NCBI GenBank assembly: GCA_965228975.1
Contig: OZ245851.1
Span: forward strand, 186,001 to 250,000
From: JAJFJD01 sp965228975
Lineage (GTDB): Bacteria; Pseudomonadota; Alphaproteobacteria; UBA8366
DNA length: 64,000 nucleotides
Direction of reading: 5' to 3'
Shown here: piece by piece, positions 44,539 to 53,700 of the stretch
Position numbering within the stretch: position 1 is the stretch's first letter
Layout: every line of letters starts with the position of its first letter
Program-made: the position numbers and the translations under genes
The notes under the pieces: model-generated
Databases searched by the model: none
What the model was told of the DNA's origin: nothing
Seen by the model: only the letters and a program-made list of their open reading frames with translations

Positions 44539-46026
44539 ATGAAAATGCCCGATCCGGACCAAGACATCATCGCGCGGCGGCTCGAGATCGCCGCGGCGCT
44601 CCGTGCGATTGTCCCGGGCGAAGGCGTCATCGTCGAGGAAAACGAACTCCGGCCCTATGAAAGCGACGGGCTGACCGCTTACCAACAACTGCCGATGATC
44701 GTTGTGCTGCCCGAAACGACACAGCAGGTCAGCGACGTCTTGCGCTATTGCCACGAGAACGGTGTGAAGGTCGTGCCGCGCGGCGCGGGGACCTCGCTGT
44801 CGGGCGGGGCGCTGCCGTTGGAGGACGGCATCCTGCTGGGCATGGCGAAATTCAACCGCATCCTGGACGTCGATTTCGACAACCGCTGCGCCGTCGTGCA
44901 ACCGGGCGTCACCAACCTGGCGATCAGCGACGCCGTCAGCGACAACGATTTCTACTATGCGCCGGACCCATCGAGCCAGATCGCCTGTACGATCGGCGGC
45001 AACATCGCCGAGAATTCGGGCGGGGTGCACTGCCTGAAATACGGCCTGACCACCAATAATGTACTCGGCTTGGAACTGGTGCTGATCGATGGCGAGGTAA
45101 TCCGCATCGGCGGCCCGCACCTGGATGCCGAAGGATACGATCTGCTCGGCGTGTTGACCGGATCGGAGGGGTTGCTGGGCGTGGTCACCGAGGTGACCGT
45201 CCGCTTATTGCGCAAGCCGGAAACCGCGCGTGCCGTGCTGGTCGGTTTCCCCACCAGCGAGGACGCGGGCGCTTGCGTCGCAGGGGTGATCGGCGCCGGG
45301 ATCATCCCCGGCGGTATGGAAATGATGGATCGCCCGGCAATCCATGCGGCGGAGGATTTCGTCCATGCCGGCTATCCGCTGGATGTGGAAGCGCTGTTGA
45401 TCGTGGAACTGGACGGCCCCGAGAGCGAGGTCGATTATCTGATCGGCCGGGTCGAGGAGATCGCCAAGGCGAACAAGGCGGTCACCGTCCGCGTGTCGCA
45501 GGACGAAGAGGAGCGGACCCGGTTCTGGGCCGGGCGCAAGGCGGCCTTCCCGGCGGTCGGCCGGATTTCGCCGGACTACTACTGCATGGACGGCACGATC
45601 CCGCGCGGCAAGCTGCCGATTGTTCTGACCCGGATGAACGAGTTGTCGCGGAAATACGGCCTGCGCGTCGCGAACGTGTTCCACGCGGGCGACGGCAATC
45701 TGCATCCGTTGATTCTGTATGATGCCAACGAGCCCGGCGAACTGGAGAAGGCGGAGGATTTCGGGTCCGACATTCTCAAGCTCTGCGTCGAGGTCGGCGG
45801 CGTGCTGACGGGCGAGCACGGGGTCGGCGTCGAAAAGCGCGATCTCATGCCGGCGATGTTCAGCGAGGACGATCTGAAGCAGCAGCAACGGGTCAAATGC
45901 GCCTTCGATCCCGACAATCTGCTCAATCCCGGTAAGGTCTTCCCGACCCTGCATCGCTGCGCCGAATTGGGCCGCATGCATATCCACGGCGGGCAACTGC
46001 CCTTCCCGGATATCCCGCGCTTCTAA
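44539..46026 (+). CDS. glcD: Glycolate oxidase FAD subunit GlcD
   Basis: A 495-residue FAD-linked oxidase. The PCMH-type FAD-binding domain covers about residues 50-230 (PRGAGTSLSGGALP, then TIGGNIAENSGGVHCLKYG), and the C-terminal oxidase domain includes FHAGDGNLHP and VGGVLTGEHGVGVEKR. With GlcE and GlcF it oxidises glycolate (and D-lactate) to glyoxylate, passing electrons to the membrane quinone pool. Distance to glcE is nine bases. D-lactate dehydrogenase of the same family is an alternative, but the D-E-F order is diagnostic of glycolate oxidase. Confidence 0.93.
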   Translation: MKMPDPDQDIIARRLEIAAALRAIVPGEGVIVEENELRPYESDGLTAYQQLPMIVVLPETTQQVSDVLRYCHENGVKVVPRGAGTSLSGGALPLEDGILLGMAKFNRILDVDFDNRCAVVQPGVTNLAISDAVSDNDFYYAPDPSSQIACTIGGNIAENSGGVHCLKYGLTTNNVLGLELVLIDGEVIRIGGPHLDAEGYDLLGVLTGSEGLLGVVTEVTVRLLRKPETARAVLVGFPTSEDAGACVAGVIGAGIIPGGMEMMDRPAIHAAEDFVHAGYPLDVEALLIVELDGPESEVDYLIGRVEEIAKANKAVTVRVSQDEEERTRFWAGRKAAFPAVGRISPDYYCMDGTIPRGKLPIVLTRMNELSRKYGLRVANVFHAGDGNLHPLILYDANEPGELEKAEDFGSDILKLCVEVGGVLTGEHGVGVEKRDLMPAMFSEDDLKQQQRVKCAFDPDNLLNPGKVFPTLHRCAELGRMHIHGGQLPFPDIPRF

Positions 46027-46035
46027 GGTCACCGG

Positions 46036-47262
46036 ATGGCGGAGCATTTCAAGCCGGAAACCCCGGAACAGGTGAAGGATGCGATGGCGTGGGCTATCGC
46101 CGAAGAGATTCCGTTGGAGGTTATCGGCGGCGGCAGCAAGCGCAGCCTTGGCCGGCCGAGCAACGCGGAAACGGTGCTGGAGCTATCCGCCCTCAAGGGG
46201 ATCACCCTTTACGAAGCCGAGGAACTTGTGCTGAGCGCTGGTCCCGGCACCTTGCTGTCGGAGATCGAGGCGACGCTGGCGGAGTCGCGCCAGCAACTCG
46301 CCTTCGAGCCGCCGGACTACGGACCGTTGCTTGGCGGACCGGCGCAGGCCGGCACGCTGGGCGGGATGATCGCCTGCAACCTGTCCGGTCCGCGGCGCAT
46401 CCAAGCCGGTGCGGCGCGCGACCATTTCCTGGGCTTCGGCGCGGTCAGCGGCCGCGGCGAGGCGTTCAAGTCCGGCGGCCGGGTCGTCAAGAATGTGACC
46501 GGGTATGACCTGTCGAAACTGCTCTGCGGGTCCTGGGGCACGCTGGGGGCGATGACCGACCTAACGGTCAAGGTTCTGCCGGTAGCGGAAAAGACCTGGA
46601 CGGTGTTGGTGCTTGGACTCGACCTTGAGACGGCGGGCCAGGCGATGACGGCGGCATTGAAGAGTCCTTATGAGGTATCGGGCGCGGCCTATCTCCCCGA
46701 GAACCTGGCGGCGATGTCGAAGACGTCCTACGTGGCGGAGGCGGGCGGCGGCGTCACGGCGATCCGGGTCGAAGGACCGGGGCCGTCGGTCGAATACCGG
46801 GTTGCGGCGTTGCGCAGGCAATTGTCGGCGTTCGGCGAGACGGAAGAATTGCACAGCCACAACAGCGGCGAATTCTGGCGCGAGCTGCGCGATGTCCGTC
46901 CCTTTGCGGCGGCGGGCGATAGCCGCTGCGTCTGGAAGATTTCCGTGGCCCCCACGGCGGGACCCGCAGTGGCAGGGAAATTGACGGAATCGCTCGGCGG
47001 TGATGCCTTTCTCGATTGGGGCGGCGGACTGGTCTGGCTGGCGGTGGACGCGCCGCAGGATGGCGCGGCCGAACCGGTCCGTGCCGCGGTCGATGCGGTC
47101 GGCGGCCACGCCACCTTGATCCGCGCGCCGGAGCCGGTGCGCGCCGCGGTGCCGGTGTTTCATCCGTCTTCGGCCGGCGTCGCCGCCTTGTCGAAGCGGG
47201 TGAAGGAAAATTTCGATCCGCGCGGCCTGCTCAATCCCGGCCGCATGTATGCAGATTTTTAG
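46036..47262 (+). CDS. glcE: Glycolate oxidase FAD-binding subunit GlcE
   Basis: A 408-residue second FAD-binding subunit. The FAD domain is recognisable by VIGGGSKRSLGRPSNAE near residues 34-50 and GGRVVKNVTGYDLSKLLCGSWGTLG near 150-175. It is related to GlcD but has a shorter C-terminal part ending NPGRMYADF. It partners GlcD and GlcF. The start at 46036 lies nine bases after the glcD stop, and glcF follows after nine bases. Confidence 0.92.
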   Translation: MAEHFKPETPEQVKDAMAWAIAEEIPLEVIGGGSKRSLGRPSNAETVLELSALKGITLYEAEELVLSAGPGTLLSEIEATLAESRQQLAFEPPDYGPLLGGPAQAGTLGGMIACNLSGPRRIQAGAARDHFLGFGAVSGRGEAFKSGGRVVKNVTGYDLSKLLCGSWGTLGAMTDLTVKVLPVAEKTWTVLVLGLDLETAGQAMTAALKSPYEVSGAAYLPENLAAMSKTSYVAEAGGGVTAIRVEGPGPSVEYRVAALRRQLSAFGETEELHSHNSGEFWRELRDVRPFAAAGDSRCVWKISVAPTAGPAVAGKLTESLGGDAFLDWGGGLVWLAVDAPQDGAAEPVRAAVDAVGGHATLIRAPEPVRAAVPVFHPSSAGVAALSKRVKENFDPRGLLNPGRMYADF

Positions 47263-47271
47263 CGGGGCGGC

Positions 47272-48567
47272 ATGCGAACCGAATTCTCCATAGCGCAGCT
47301 TGCCGACCCGGACCTGGCGGAGGCCAATTCGATCCTCCGCAATTGCGTGCATTGCGGCTTCTGTACCGCGACCTGCCCGACCTATGTGCTGTTGGGGGAT
47401 GAGTTGGACAGCCCCCGTGGCCGCATCTACCTGATCAAGGACATGCTGGAAAAAGGCAAGGCCGCGACCGGTGACGTGGTGAAACATGTCGACCGCTGTC
47501 TCACCTGCCTGTCCTGTATGACGACCTGTCCGTCGGGCGTCCACTATCAGCATTTGGTCGACCATGCGCGCGTTCATATCGAAAAGACCTACCGACGCCC
47601 GCTCTTCGATCGGCTGCTCCGCGCGGCCCTCGCGGCCATCCTGCCGTATCCGCGGCGGTTTCGCTTGGGCATGGTGGCAGGCTGGGCGGCGCGCCCGTTG
47701 GGGCGCGTCTTGCCGGGTCGCCTGGGCGCGATGCTGTCGCTGATGCCGGCTTCGCTGCCGTCGCCGTCGCCGACCGAGAGGATGGAAGTATTTCCGGCGA
47801 TCGGGCGGCACAAGGGCCGGGTCGCATTGTTGGCGGGCTGCGCCCAACGGGTGCTGTCGCCGTCGATCAACGAAGCGACGATCCGCTTGTTGCAACGCCA
47901 TGGCCGCGAGGTGGTCATTCCGAAATCCGCCGGGTGTTGCGGTGCGCTGGTCCACCATATGGGCCGGGACGGCGACTCGCACGACCAGGCGAAGGCCAAT
48001 ATCACCGCCTGGCAGGCGGAGATCGACGGCGAGGGGCTGGACGCCATCATCATCAACGCCAGCGGTTGCGGCACGACGGTCAAGGACTACGGCTTCATGC
48101 TGCGGAACGACCCGGAGTTCAAGGACTCCGCTGCGGCGATATCGGCGATGACGCGGGACATCTCGGAATACATGGACGAGATCGGCATGGACATGCCGGT
48201 CCGGGTCAGCGACATGACGGTCGCTTATCACGCGGCTTGCTCCCTGCAGCATGGCCAGAAGATCACGCAGCCGCCGAAAGCGTTGCTGAAACAGGCGGGA
48301 TTCAATGTCGTGGAGCCGAAGGAATCGCATCTCTGCTGCGGCTCGGCGGGCACCTACAACATCCTGCAACCGTCGATCGCCGGGCGGTTGCGGGACCGTA
48401 AGATCGACAATCTGACGGCCACGCGGCCGCAGGTTATCACCACGGGCAATATCGGATGCCTGACGCAGCTTGCCGGCGGCACGGACACGCCGGTGGTCCA
48501 TACCGTGGAACTGCTCGACTGGGCGACCGGCGGCCCGGCACCTGCAAAGTTGAGCGACGCTGTGTGA
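47272..48567 (+). CDS. glcF: Glycolate oxidase iron-sulfur subunit GlcF
   Basis: A 431-residue subunit with two 4Fe-4S ferredoxin motifs, CVHCGFCTATCP near residues 25-36 and CLTCLSCMTTCP near 76-87, followed by two CCG domains (SAGCCGALVHH and HLCCGSAGTYN). It carries electrons from the flavin subunits to the quinone pool at the membrane. Length agrees with the family. A methyltransferase-like gene starts one base after its stop, making a four-gene transcript likely. Confidence 0.93.
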   Translation: MRTEFSIAQLADPDLAEANSILRNCVHCGFCTATCPTYVLLGDELDSPRGRIYLIKDMLEKGKAATGDVVKHVDRCLTCLSCMTTCPSGVHYQHLVDHARVHIEKTYRRPLFDRLLRAALAAILPYPRRFRLGMVAGWAARPLGRVLPGRLGAMLSLMPASLPSPSPTERMEVFPAIGRHKGRVALLAGCAQRVLSPSINEATIRLLQRHGREVVIPKSAGCCGALVHHMGRDGDSHDQAKANITAWQAEIDGEGLDAIIINASGCGTTVKDYGFMLRNDPEFKDSAAAISAMTRDISEYMDEIGMDMPVRVSDMTVAYHAACSLQHGQKITQPPKALLKQAGFNVVEPKESHLCCGSAGTYNILQPSIAGRLRDRKIDNLTATRPQVITTGNIGCLTQLAGGTDTPVVHTVELLDWATGGPAPAKLSDAV

Positions 48568-48568
48568 G

Positions 48569-49381
48569 ATGTCCCAGGCGGAAATCGAACGGCGCATCCT
48601 TGAGGTCTTGACGGCCACGTTGCAGCAGGACGATGTGCCAGCCGGACAGCGGCTCGACGATGCTTTCCAGGTGATTGCCGCCTTTCGCGCCGCGCGGTTG
48701 AAAGCGCCGTTGTTCCGCCTGATCGGCGCGACCGTTCAATCGGGTCCTTTCGCCGGAATGACCTTTCTGGATCGCGTCTCGGAAGGCGCCTATATCCCGA
48801 AACTGCTCGGCTCGTATGAAGCCGAACTGCACGGGGTGATCGAACAGATCTGCACGGCGGGATACGACACAGTGGTGAATGTCGGCTGTGCGGAAGGCTA
48901 TTATGCCGTTGGTTTGGCACGACGATTGCCTGATGCCCGAGTTCACGCATTCGATATCGACGTCCGCGCGCGGCAGTTGTGCGGCGAACTCGCCGCGATG
49001 AACGGTGTTGCCGATCGTGTGAAGATAGGCGGCGAGCTGACTGGAGCAGACTTTGCGACTTTGTGCGACGGGCGGATGTTAGTGCTCTGCGATATCGAAG
49101 GTGAGGAGATCGACTTGCTCGACCCCGTCCGGCACCCGGTGCTGCGGACGATGGATCTGTTGGTGGAAATCCACTGCATCGCCGGCGCCTGGACCTCGGA
49201 CGTCCTATATCCGCGGTTCGAGGGCAGCCATTCGATCAACGAATGCCGGCCGACGCCGCGTCATGCAACCCAGTATCCGGCGCTCGAGACGCTGGATGCG
49301 GTTGATCAGTTCTTTGCCCTGCTCGAACGGACCGAGCCGACCCGCTGGGCATATTTCGCCGCAACGGAGCCGAAGGCTTAG
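48569..49381 (+). CDS. SAM-methyltransferase-like protein attached to the glc operon
   Basis: A 270-residue protein of unknown function. The middle contains a class I methyltransferase-like motif, VVNVGCAEGYYAVGLARRLPDA (residues about 96-117), with the acidic residue in AFDID after the next strand. The C-terminal part (IDLLDPVRHPVLRTMDLLVEIHC) resembles FkbM-type folds. It starts one base after the glcF stop. It is not a standard glycolate-pathway enzyme, so the connection may be just transcriptional. Confidence 0.65.
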   Translation: MSQAEIERRILEVLTATLQQDDVPAGQRLDDAFQVIAAFRAARLKAPLFRLIGATVQSGPFAGMTFLDRVSEGAYIPKLLGSYEAELHGVIEQICTAGYDTVVNVGCAEGYYAVGLARRLPDARVHAFDIDVRARQLCGELAAMNGVADRVKIGGELTGADFATLCDGRMLVLCDIEGEEIDLLDPVRHPVLRTMDLLVEIHCIAGAWTSDVLYPRFEGSHSINECRPTPRHATQYPALETLDAVDQFFALLERTEPTRWAYFAATEPKA

Positions 49382-49409
49382 CCGGGCGACCGCCGATTCC
49401 CGGCTGCGG

Positions 49410-50195
49410 TTACCGCGCGATTCCCTTCAGGAACGACGTCCGCTGCTTACCGGCGGCGATCATGAAGCTCGTGTCCGAACCGCCGAGCAGGAATTGCGCG
49501 CCCATCTTGATGTAACGCTCCATCGTGTCGTGGTCGTAGATGCCGCCCATGCCGGCGAACTTGCCGTTGTTGCGCGCGGCCGAGATCGTCGCGTCGTAGG
49601 CGGCGACGATCTTGTCGTCGTTGTATTCGCCGGGGATGCCCATTTCGGCGCTGAGATCGTTGCTGCCGATCAGCAGCACGTCGACGCCGTCCACGGCGGC
49701 GATCGCGTCGGCATTGGCGATTGCTTCCGGCGTTTCGAGCATCACCGTGACCATCGTGTTCTCGTTCATGACCTTGGGCAGTTCGGCCTTGCCGGGATTT
49801 TCGAAGCCGAGCTGCGGCAGCAGGCCGGTCATCGACCGGTGGCCGATGGGCGGGAATTTGGCGTGATCGACCGCGGCGCTTGCCTGTTCCGCTGTGTCCA
49901 CATGCGGCACCACGACGCCCATCGCGCCGCCGTCCAGCACGCGGGCCGCATGGAAATGCTGATGCCCGGGCACCCGCACGATCGGCGTGATCTCCGTATC
50001 CAGCGCGGCGACGCTGATCTGGCAGACCATGTCGATGTCGAAGCTGCCGTGCTCCATGTCGATGAACAGCCAGTCGAAACCGCAGGTCTTGGCGATCTTG
50101 GCGATATCGGTCGTGCGGGTCGACCGCAAGCCGAAGCCGATTGCGAGTTCGCCGGCCTGGAGTTTCTGCTTTGCGACGTTCGGGGTGATGCTCAT
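49410..50195 (-). CDS. HpcH/HpaI-family class II aldolase
   Basis: A 261-residue aldolase of the same family as the gene at 7562, though only distantly similar. His49 (DMEHG), Arg74 (VRVPG), Glu154 (VMLET) and Asp180 (GSND) fill the catalytic and metal positions. It should split a 4-hydroxy-2-oxo acid to pyruvate and an aldehyde such as glycolaldehyde. If glycolaldehyde is the product, oxidation to glycolate would feed the GlcDEF enzyme encoded convergently next to it (inference). The neighbour upstream on the same strand is an M19-type peptidase gene, 93 bases away. Confidence 0.86.
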   Translation of the reverse strand: MSITPNVAKQKLQAGELAIGFGLRSTRTTDIAKIAKTCGFDWLFIDMEHGSFDIDMVCQISVAALDTEITPIVRVPGHQHFHAARVLDGGAMGVVVPHVDTAEQASAAVDHAKFPPIGHRSMTGLLPQLGFENPGKAELPKVMNENTMVTVMLETPEAIANADAIAAVDGVDVLLIGSNDLSAEMGIPGEYNDDKIVAAYDATISAARNNGKFAGMGGIYDHDTMERYIKMGAQFLLGGSDTSFMIAAGKQRTSFLKGIAR

Positions 50196-50288
50196 TCTGA
50201 AAACTCCTGTTTCTCGTTTGCGAACCGTTCGGCCGGGGAGGAACCGCCGGCCATAGGGTTGAATTTCGTGACCAATCGGCGGCGCCGT

Positions 50289-51275
50289 TCAGGCGCCCCA
50301 TACGTCCTTCAAAACGCGCAGCCAATTCTCCCCCATCACTTTGCGGATGCGGTCTTCCGGCCAGCCGCGCTTCTCCATTGCGGCGGTAAGGTTCGGGAAA
50401 TCGCCGATGGTGCGTAGTCCCTGCGGCATCTTCACCGTCCCGTCGCCGGGCCGTTTCGGGACGACGCGGCGCGCGTAGCTCTTGTCCAGTGATAGGTAAT
50501 CAAAGAAGGCGCCGTCCTGGTCCTGGGTGAAATCGGTGCCGATGCCGACCGTGTCCTCGCCGACCAGATTGATCAGATACTCGAAGGTGTCGACGCAATC
50601 CTCGACGGTGGAATCGGTACCCTGCGCCATGAAGGGCGGGTAGGTCGCGAACCCGACGAAGCCGCCCTTGTCGGCGATGAAGCGAAGCTGCTCGTCGGTC
50701 TTGTTGCGCGGATGGTCGAGCAGCCCGGCGGGGGCGCAATGGGTGTAGGCGACCGGTTTCTTGGAATGCTCGATCGCGTCCTGGCTGGTCATCGCACCGA
50801 CATGCGACAGGTCGACCATGATGCCGACGGCGTTCATCTCGTCCACCACCTCGCGGCCGAAGTCGGAGAGTCCTGCATCGATGCTTTCCCAACAGCCGGT
50901 GCCGACCAGATTGCGCGTGTTGTAGGTGAGCTGCATCACGCCGACGCCGAGATCCTTGAAAATCCGCAGATAGTCGATGCGATCCTCGATGCCCCAAGTG
51001 TTCTGCCAGCCGAGATAGATACCGGTCTTGTTCTCGGCCTTGGCGCGGCGGATGTCTTCGGTCGTGTGGACCTGCAGGATGATGTCGTCGTTATCCCGGA
51101 ACCATTGTTTCCACTGGGCCACATTATCGAGCGATCCGCGAATGTCTTCCCAGACCGAACAGGTCGCGTTGACCGCGGTGAGGCCGCCTTTGCGCATGTC
51201 CTCGAACACCGCCCGGCTCCAGTTACAGATTTCCAGGCCGTCGATGATGATGGCGTCGCGATGAAGGTCTGACAT
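50289..51275 (-). CDS. M19-family dipeptidase-like protein lacking some metal ligands
   Basis: A 328-residue protein with the renal dipeptidase (M19) barrel. It retains DLSHVG and YTHCAP (two metal-binding His) and GIGTDF (Asp), but the first ligand pair, normally in DGHND, is DGLEI here, and the bridging Glu of the GGH motif is replaced in LGWQN. Therefore only one metal site is predicted. Classical M19 enzymes hydrolyse dipeptides with D-residues or beta-lactam-like bonds; this subgroup may have another substrate. GGAG precedes the ATG at 51275. Adjacent to an HpcH aldolase gene. Confidence 0.78.
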   Translation of the reverse strand: MSDLHRDAIIIDGLEICNWSRAVFEDMRKGGLTAVNATCSVWEDIRGSLDNVAQWKQWFRDNDDIILQVHTTEDIRRAKAENKTGIYLGWQNTWGIEDRIDYLRIFKDLGVGVMQLTYNTRNLVGTGCWESIDAGLSDFGREVVDEMNAVGIMVDLSHVGAMTSQDAIEHSKKPVAYTHCAPAGLLDHPRNKTDEQLRFIADKGGFVGFATYPPFMAQGTDSTVEDCVDTFEYLINLVGEDTVGIGTDFTQDQDGAFFDYLSLDKSYARRVVPKRPGDGTVKMPQGLRTIGDFPNLTAAMEKRGWPEDRIRKVMGENWLRVLKDVWGA

Positions 51276-51360
51276 GGCGTTTCCGCTCCCGATGTATGTG
51301 CTTTTCGATTCGTTTAGCACCCGAGTGTACGGAGCGGTAGACTGTGCGCCAAATTAGCGA

Positions 51361-51377
51361 CGAAATTCACAATTTCG
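51361..51377. promoter_or_regulatory. 17-bp palindrome upstream of hydrolase-OsmC gene
   Basis: CGAAATT-CAC-AATTTCG is a perfect inverted repeat with 7-base arms, 83 bases before the ATG of the hydrolase-OsmC gene and in the shared region with the M19 gene. The shape (AAATT-N3-AATTT) fits MarR/OhrR-class dimeric repressors, which often govern OsmC-type genes. Confidence 0.5.
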
Positions 51378-51459
51378 GGATTTACGGCGCTGCGTATTGG
51401 AATTCGCGCGGGACTGGTCTAAGTCGCTGAAAATCAATTTTCCTAGAAGGACTTCAACA

Positions 51460-52686
51460 ATGCCACGGTCGGAAAAGGTCGAATTTGCCGGTTCACAAGG
51501 CCACACGCTGGCTGCCCGGCTTGAATTGCCGGACGGCGCGCCACGCGCCTACGCGCTGTTCGCGCATTGCTTCACCTGCTCGAAGGACATCTTTGCAGCG
51601 GCGCGGATCGCGACCGGGCTCGCCGAGCAGGGGATCGCGGTGCTCCGGTTCGATTTCACGGGCCTGGGCGCCAGCGACGGCGAGTTCGCCAACACCAATT
51701 TCTCTTCGAACGTGGACGACCTCATCCGCGCGGCCGATTACCTGCGAGACGATCACGGCGCGCCATGCATCATCATCGGCCACAGTCTCGGCGGGGCGGC
51801 GGTCCTCGCCGCGGCGGGACGCATTCCGGAAATCAAGGCGGTGGCGACGATCGGCGCGCCCGCCGATCCCGCGCATGTCCAGCATCTGTTCGCCGAAGCC
51901 CGGCCCGAGATCGAGGCCCAAGGCGAAGCGGAGGTGAAACTCGCCGGCCGCACCTTCCGGATCCAGAAACAGTTTCTCGACGATATCGAAAGCCACAGGC
52001 TGTCCGATGCGATTGCGACGATGAAGAAACCGTTGCTGGTGTTCCATTCGCCGCTCGACAACACCGTTGGCATCGAAAACGCCAGCGCGATCTTCTTGGC
52101 CGCAAAGCATCCGAAGAGCTTCGTGTCGTTGGACGCCGCGGATCATCTGCTGAGCCGGCGCGAGGATGCGATCTATGTGGCTGATGTCCTGTCCGCGTGG
52201 GCGACGCGGTATCTGGGCGAAACCGACAAGAAGGCGGAGGACACGGCCACGACCGAGGATGGGGTCGTCGTCGTGCGCGAGACCGGCAACGGTACCTTCC
52301 AGCAGGAGGTCCTGAACGGACCGCACCGCTTGCTGGCCGATGAGCCGCCGTCGGTCGGTGGCACGAACACTGGACCGACGCCCTATGGTTACCTCTTGGC
52401 GGGTCTCGGCGCCTGCACGTCGATGACGATGCGGATGTACGCAAATCGCAAGAAATGGCCGTTGGAACGGGCGTCGGTGGCGCTTAAACACGACAAGATC
52501 CATGCAGCGGATTGCGAAGACTGCGAAACCCGGGACGGCAAGGTCGACCTTATCGAGCGCGAGATCGAGCTGACCGGACCGCTCGACGACGAGCAGCGCG
52601 CGAAACTGATCGAGATCGCCGACAAATGTCCGGTTCACCGGACGCTGCACTCAGAGATCAAGATCACGACGGCGTTAAAGGGGTGA
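51460..52686 (+). CDS. Bifunctional alpha/beta hydrolase / OsmC-like protein
   Basis: A 408-residue fusion. Residues 1-255 are an alpha/beta hydrolase with the nucleophile elbow GHSLGG (Ser109) and late ADHLL His. Residues 270-408 are an OsmC domain, with the two redox cysteines in GLGACTSMTMR and KCPVHRTLH. OsmC/Ohr proteins reduce organic hydroperoxides with thiols. The fusion is a recurring arrangement; the hydrolase part may act on an acyl peroxide or ester. GAAGGA precedes the ATG at 51460. A perfect palindrome upstream suggests dedicated control. Confidence 0.88.
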   Translation: MPRSEKVEFAGSQGHTLAARLELPDGAPRAYALFAHCFTCSKDIFAAARIATGLAEQGIAVLRFDFTGLGASDGEFANTNFSSNVDDLIRAADYLRDDHGAPCIIIGHSLGGAAVLAAAGRIPEIKAVATIGAPADPAHVQHLFAEARPEIEAQGEAEVKLAGRTFRIQKQFLDDIESHRLSDAIATMKKPLLVFHSPLDNTVGIENASAIFLAAKHPKSFVSLDAADHLLSRREDAIYVADVLSAWATRYLGETDKKAEDTATTEDGVVVVRETGNGTFQQEVLNGPHRLLADEPPSVGGTNTGPTPYGYLLAGLGACTSMTMRMYANRKKWPLERASVALKHDKIHAADCEDCETRDGKVDLIEREIELTGPLDDEQRAKLIEIADKCPVHRTLHSEIKITTALKG

Positions 52687-52695
52687 CGGCCGGCG

Positions 52696-53586
52696 TTATG
52701 TGCTCTTGGGTAAGGACAGTAGGACGTGCTGGATGACGCCTTGCGCGGAGCGCCAGGCCTGTTCCCGCCAATCCGTCGTATCCGGGTAGAACACCCCGCC
52801 ACTGCCGGCGGAAAGGACCGAGCGCATCGAATAGGTGCCGAATTCGAGGACGGCGGCGGTCAGGTCGCTGCGCTCAAGTGCAGTGATCAGGCCATGGGCC
52901 AAGTCGCCGGGTGTGCCGTGCGGTGCCGGCGCGGACTGTTCTTCCCTGGTGCCGAAGAGTTGCGCCGCGCGTTGCATCGCGGGATCGCTGTGGGTTCGGC
53001 AAGCCAGCAGGTCGGCTTCGCCGTAAAACCCGGGTCCGGTCCGCAGGTCGATCAGGCTGATCGATTGCGCCTTGGCAAAATAAGCCTCCGCAATTTGGCA
53101 GAGAACCCGCGCCTGCCAAGGGATGCTGCTTGCGCCACCCTGTTTCGGCGTATGCGTTTCCTGGACATAGGATGCAAAGCGGTTTTCCGCAGCGGCCAGG
53201 GCGTGATTGCTCCATTCCCGGATCGAAGTGTCCGATACCGCGGGGCCCCGGTTGCCGAGCCCGGAGAGGCCCGCCGGCGCGACTGCATGAACCAAGACGA
53301 GCGCAATGTCGTTGCGTCCGATACGGCCCAGCCCTTCGCGCAACAGCGCGGTTTGAATTCCTGATGCGCAGAGGCCTTCGTCGACCCACGATCCGTTGGT
53401 CAGGGCGAGGACGATCGGCGCTTTGTGCGGGCCGACGCGGGTGACGTCGATGATGGGTTCGCCGCTATCGTCGATGGTTCTTGGCGCGTAATAGGACGAA
53501 AAATCCAGATTCAGCGCGTTGCAGGCGGCGACGAACTGTGCTCTCGCCTCCAGTCGGTCTGATGCGAAGTATCGGGAAACGGACAT
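52696..53586 (-). CDS. DUF2817 family protein, M14-like carboxypeptidase fold
   Basis: A 296-residue protein of the DUF2817 family, distantly related to zinc carboxypeptidases of the M14 clan. The family N-terminus (SRYFASDRLEARAQFVAAC) and the VLVHAVAPAGLSG and DLRTGPGFYGEAD stretches are recognisable. Function is untested in most members. The start at 53586 matches the family N-terminus but lacks a clear ribosome site. The frame is open far upstream (to 55044) across the next genes, which have better coding support on the other strand. Confidence 0.75.
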   Translation of the reverse strand: MSVSRYFASDRLEARAQFVAACNALNLDFSSYYAPRTIDDSGEPIIDVTRVGPHKAPIVLALTNGSWVDEGLCASGIQTALLREGLGRIGRNDIALVLVHAVAPAGLSGLGNRGPAVSDTSIREWSNHALAAAENRFASYVQETHTPKQGGASSIPWQARVLCQIAEAYFAKAQSISLIDLRTGPGFYGEADLLACRTHSDPAMQRAAQLFGTREEQSAPAPHGTPGDLAHGLITALERSDLTAAVLEFGTYSMRSVLSAGSGGVFYPDTTDWREQAWRSAQGVIQHVLLSLPKST

Positions 53587-53644
53587 TCGATCACTATCGG
53601 TTGCGCTGCGATTTGGCCTCACCATGCCTCGCGTTTTCGCTATC

Positions 53645-53669
53645 GGCAATCGCCAAATTGTGGATTGCC
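53645..53669. promoter_or_regulatory. Inverted repeat between DUF2817 and TPR genes
   Basis: GGCAATC (53645-53651) and GATTGCC (53663-53669) are perfect inverted copies with an 11-base spacer, in the 114-base divergent gap. It may be an operator controlling one or both genes. Confidence 0.4.
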
Positions 53670-53700
53670 AGAAAGTACCGGATTTCTTCATACTTAGCGG

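Noticed and set aside
46561..48618. A 685-codon open frame antisense to glcE and glcF
   Set aside because: The sense strand encodes unmistakable GlcE and GlcF with iron-sulfur motifs; the antisense peptide is Arg/His-rich with no recognisable domain.
49381..49404. GCCGGG/CCCGGC dyad between convergent genes as terminator
   Set aside because: Only six pairs with a long spacer and no T-run; too weak to call.
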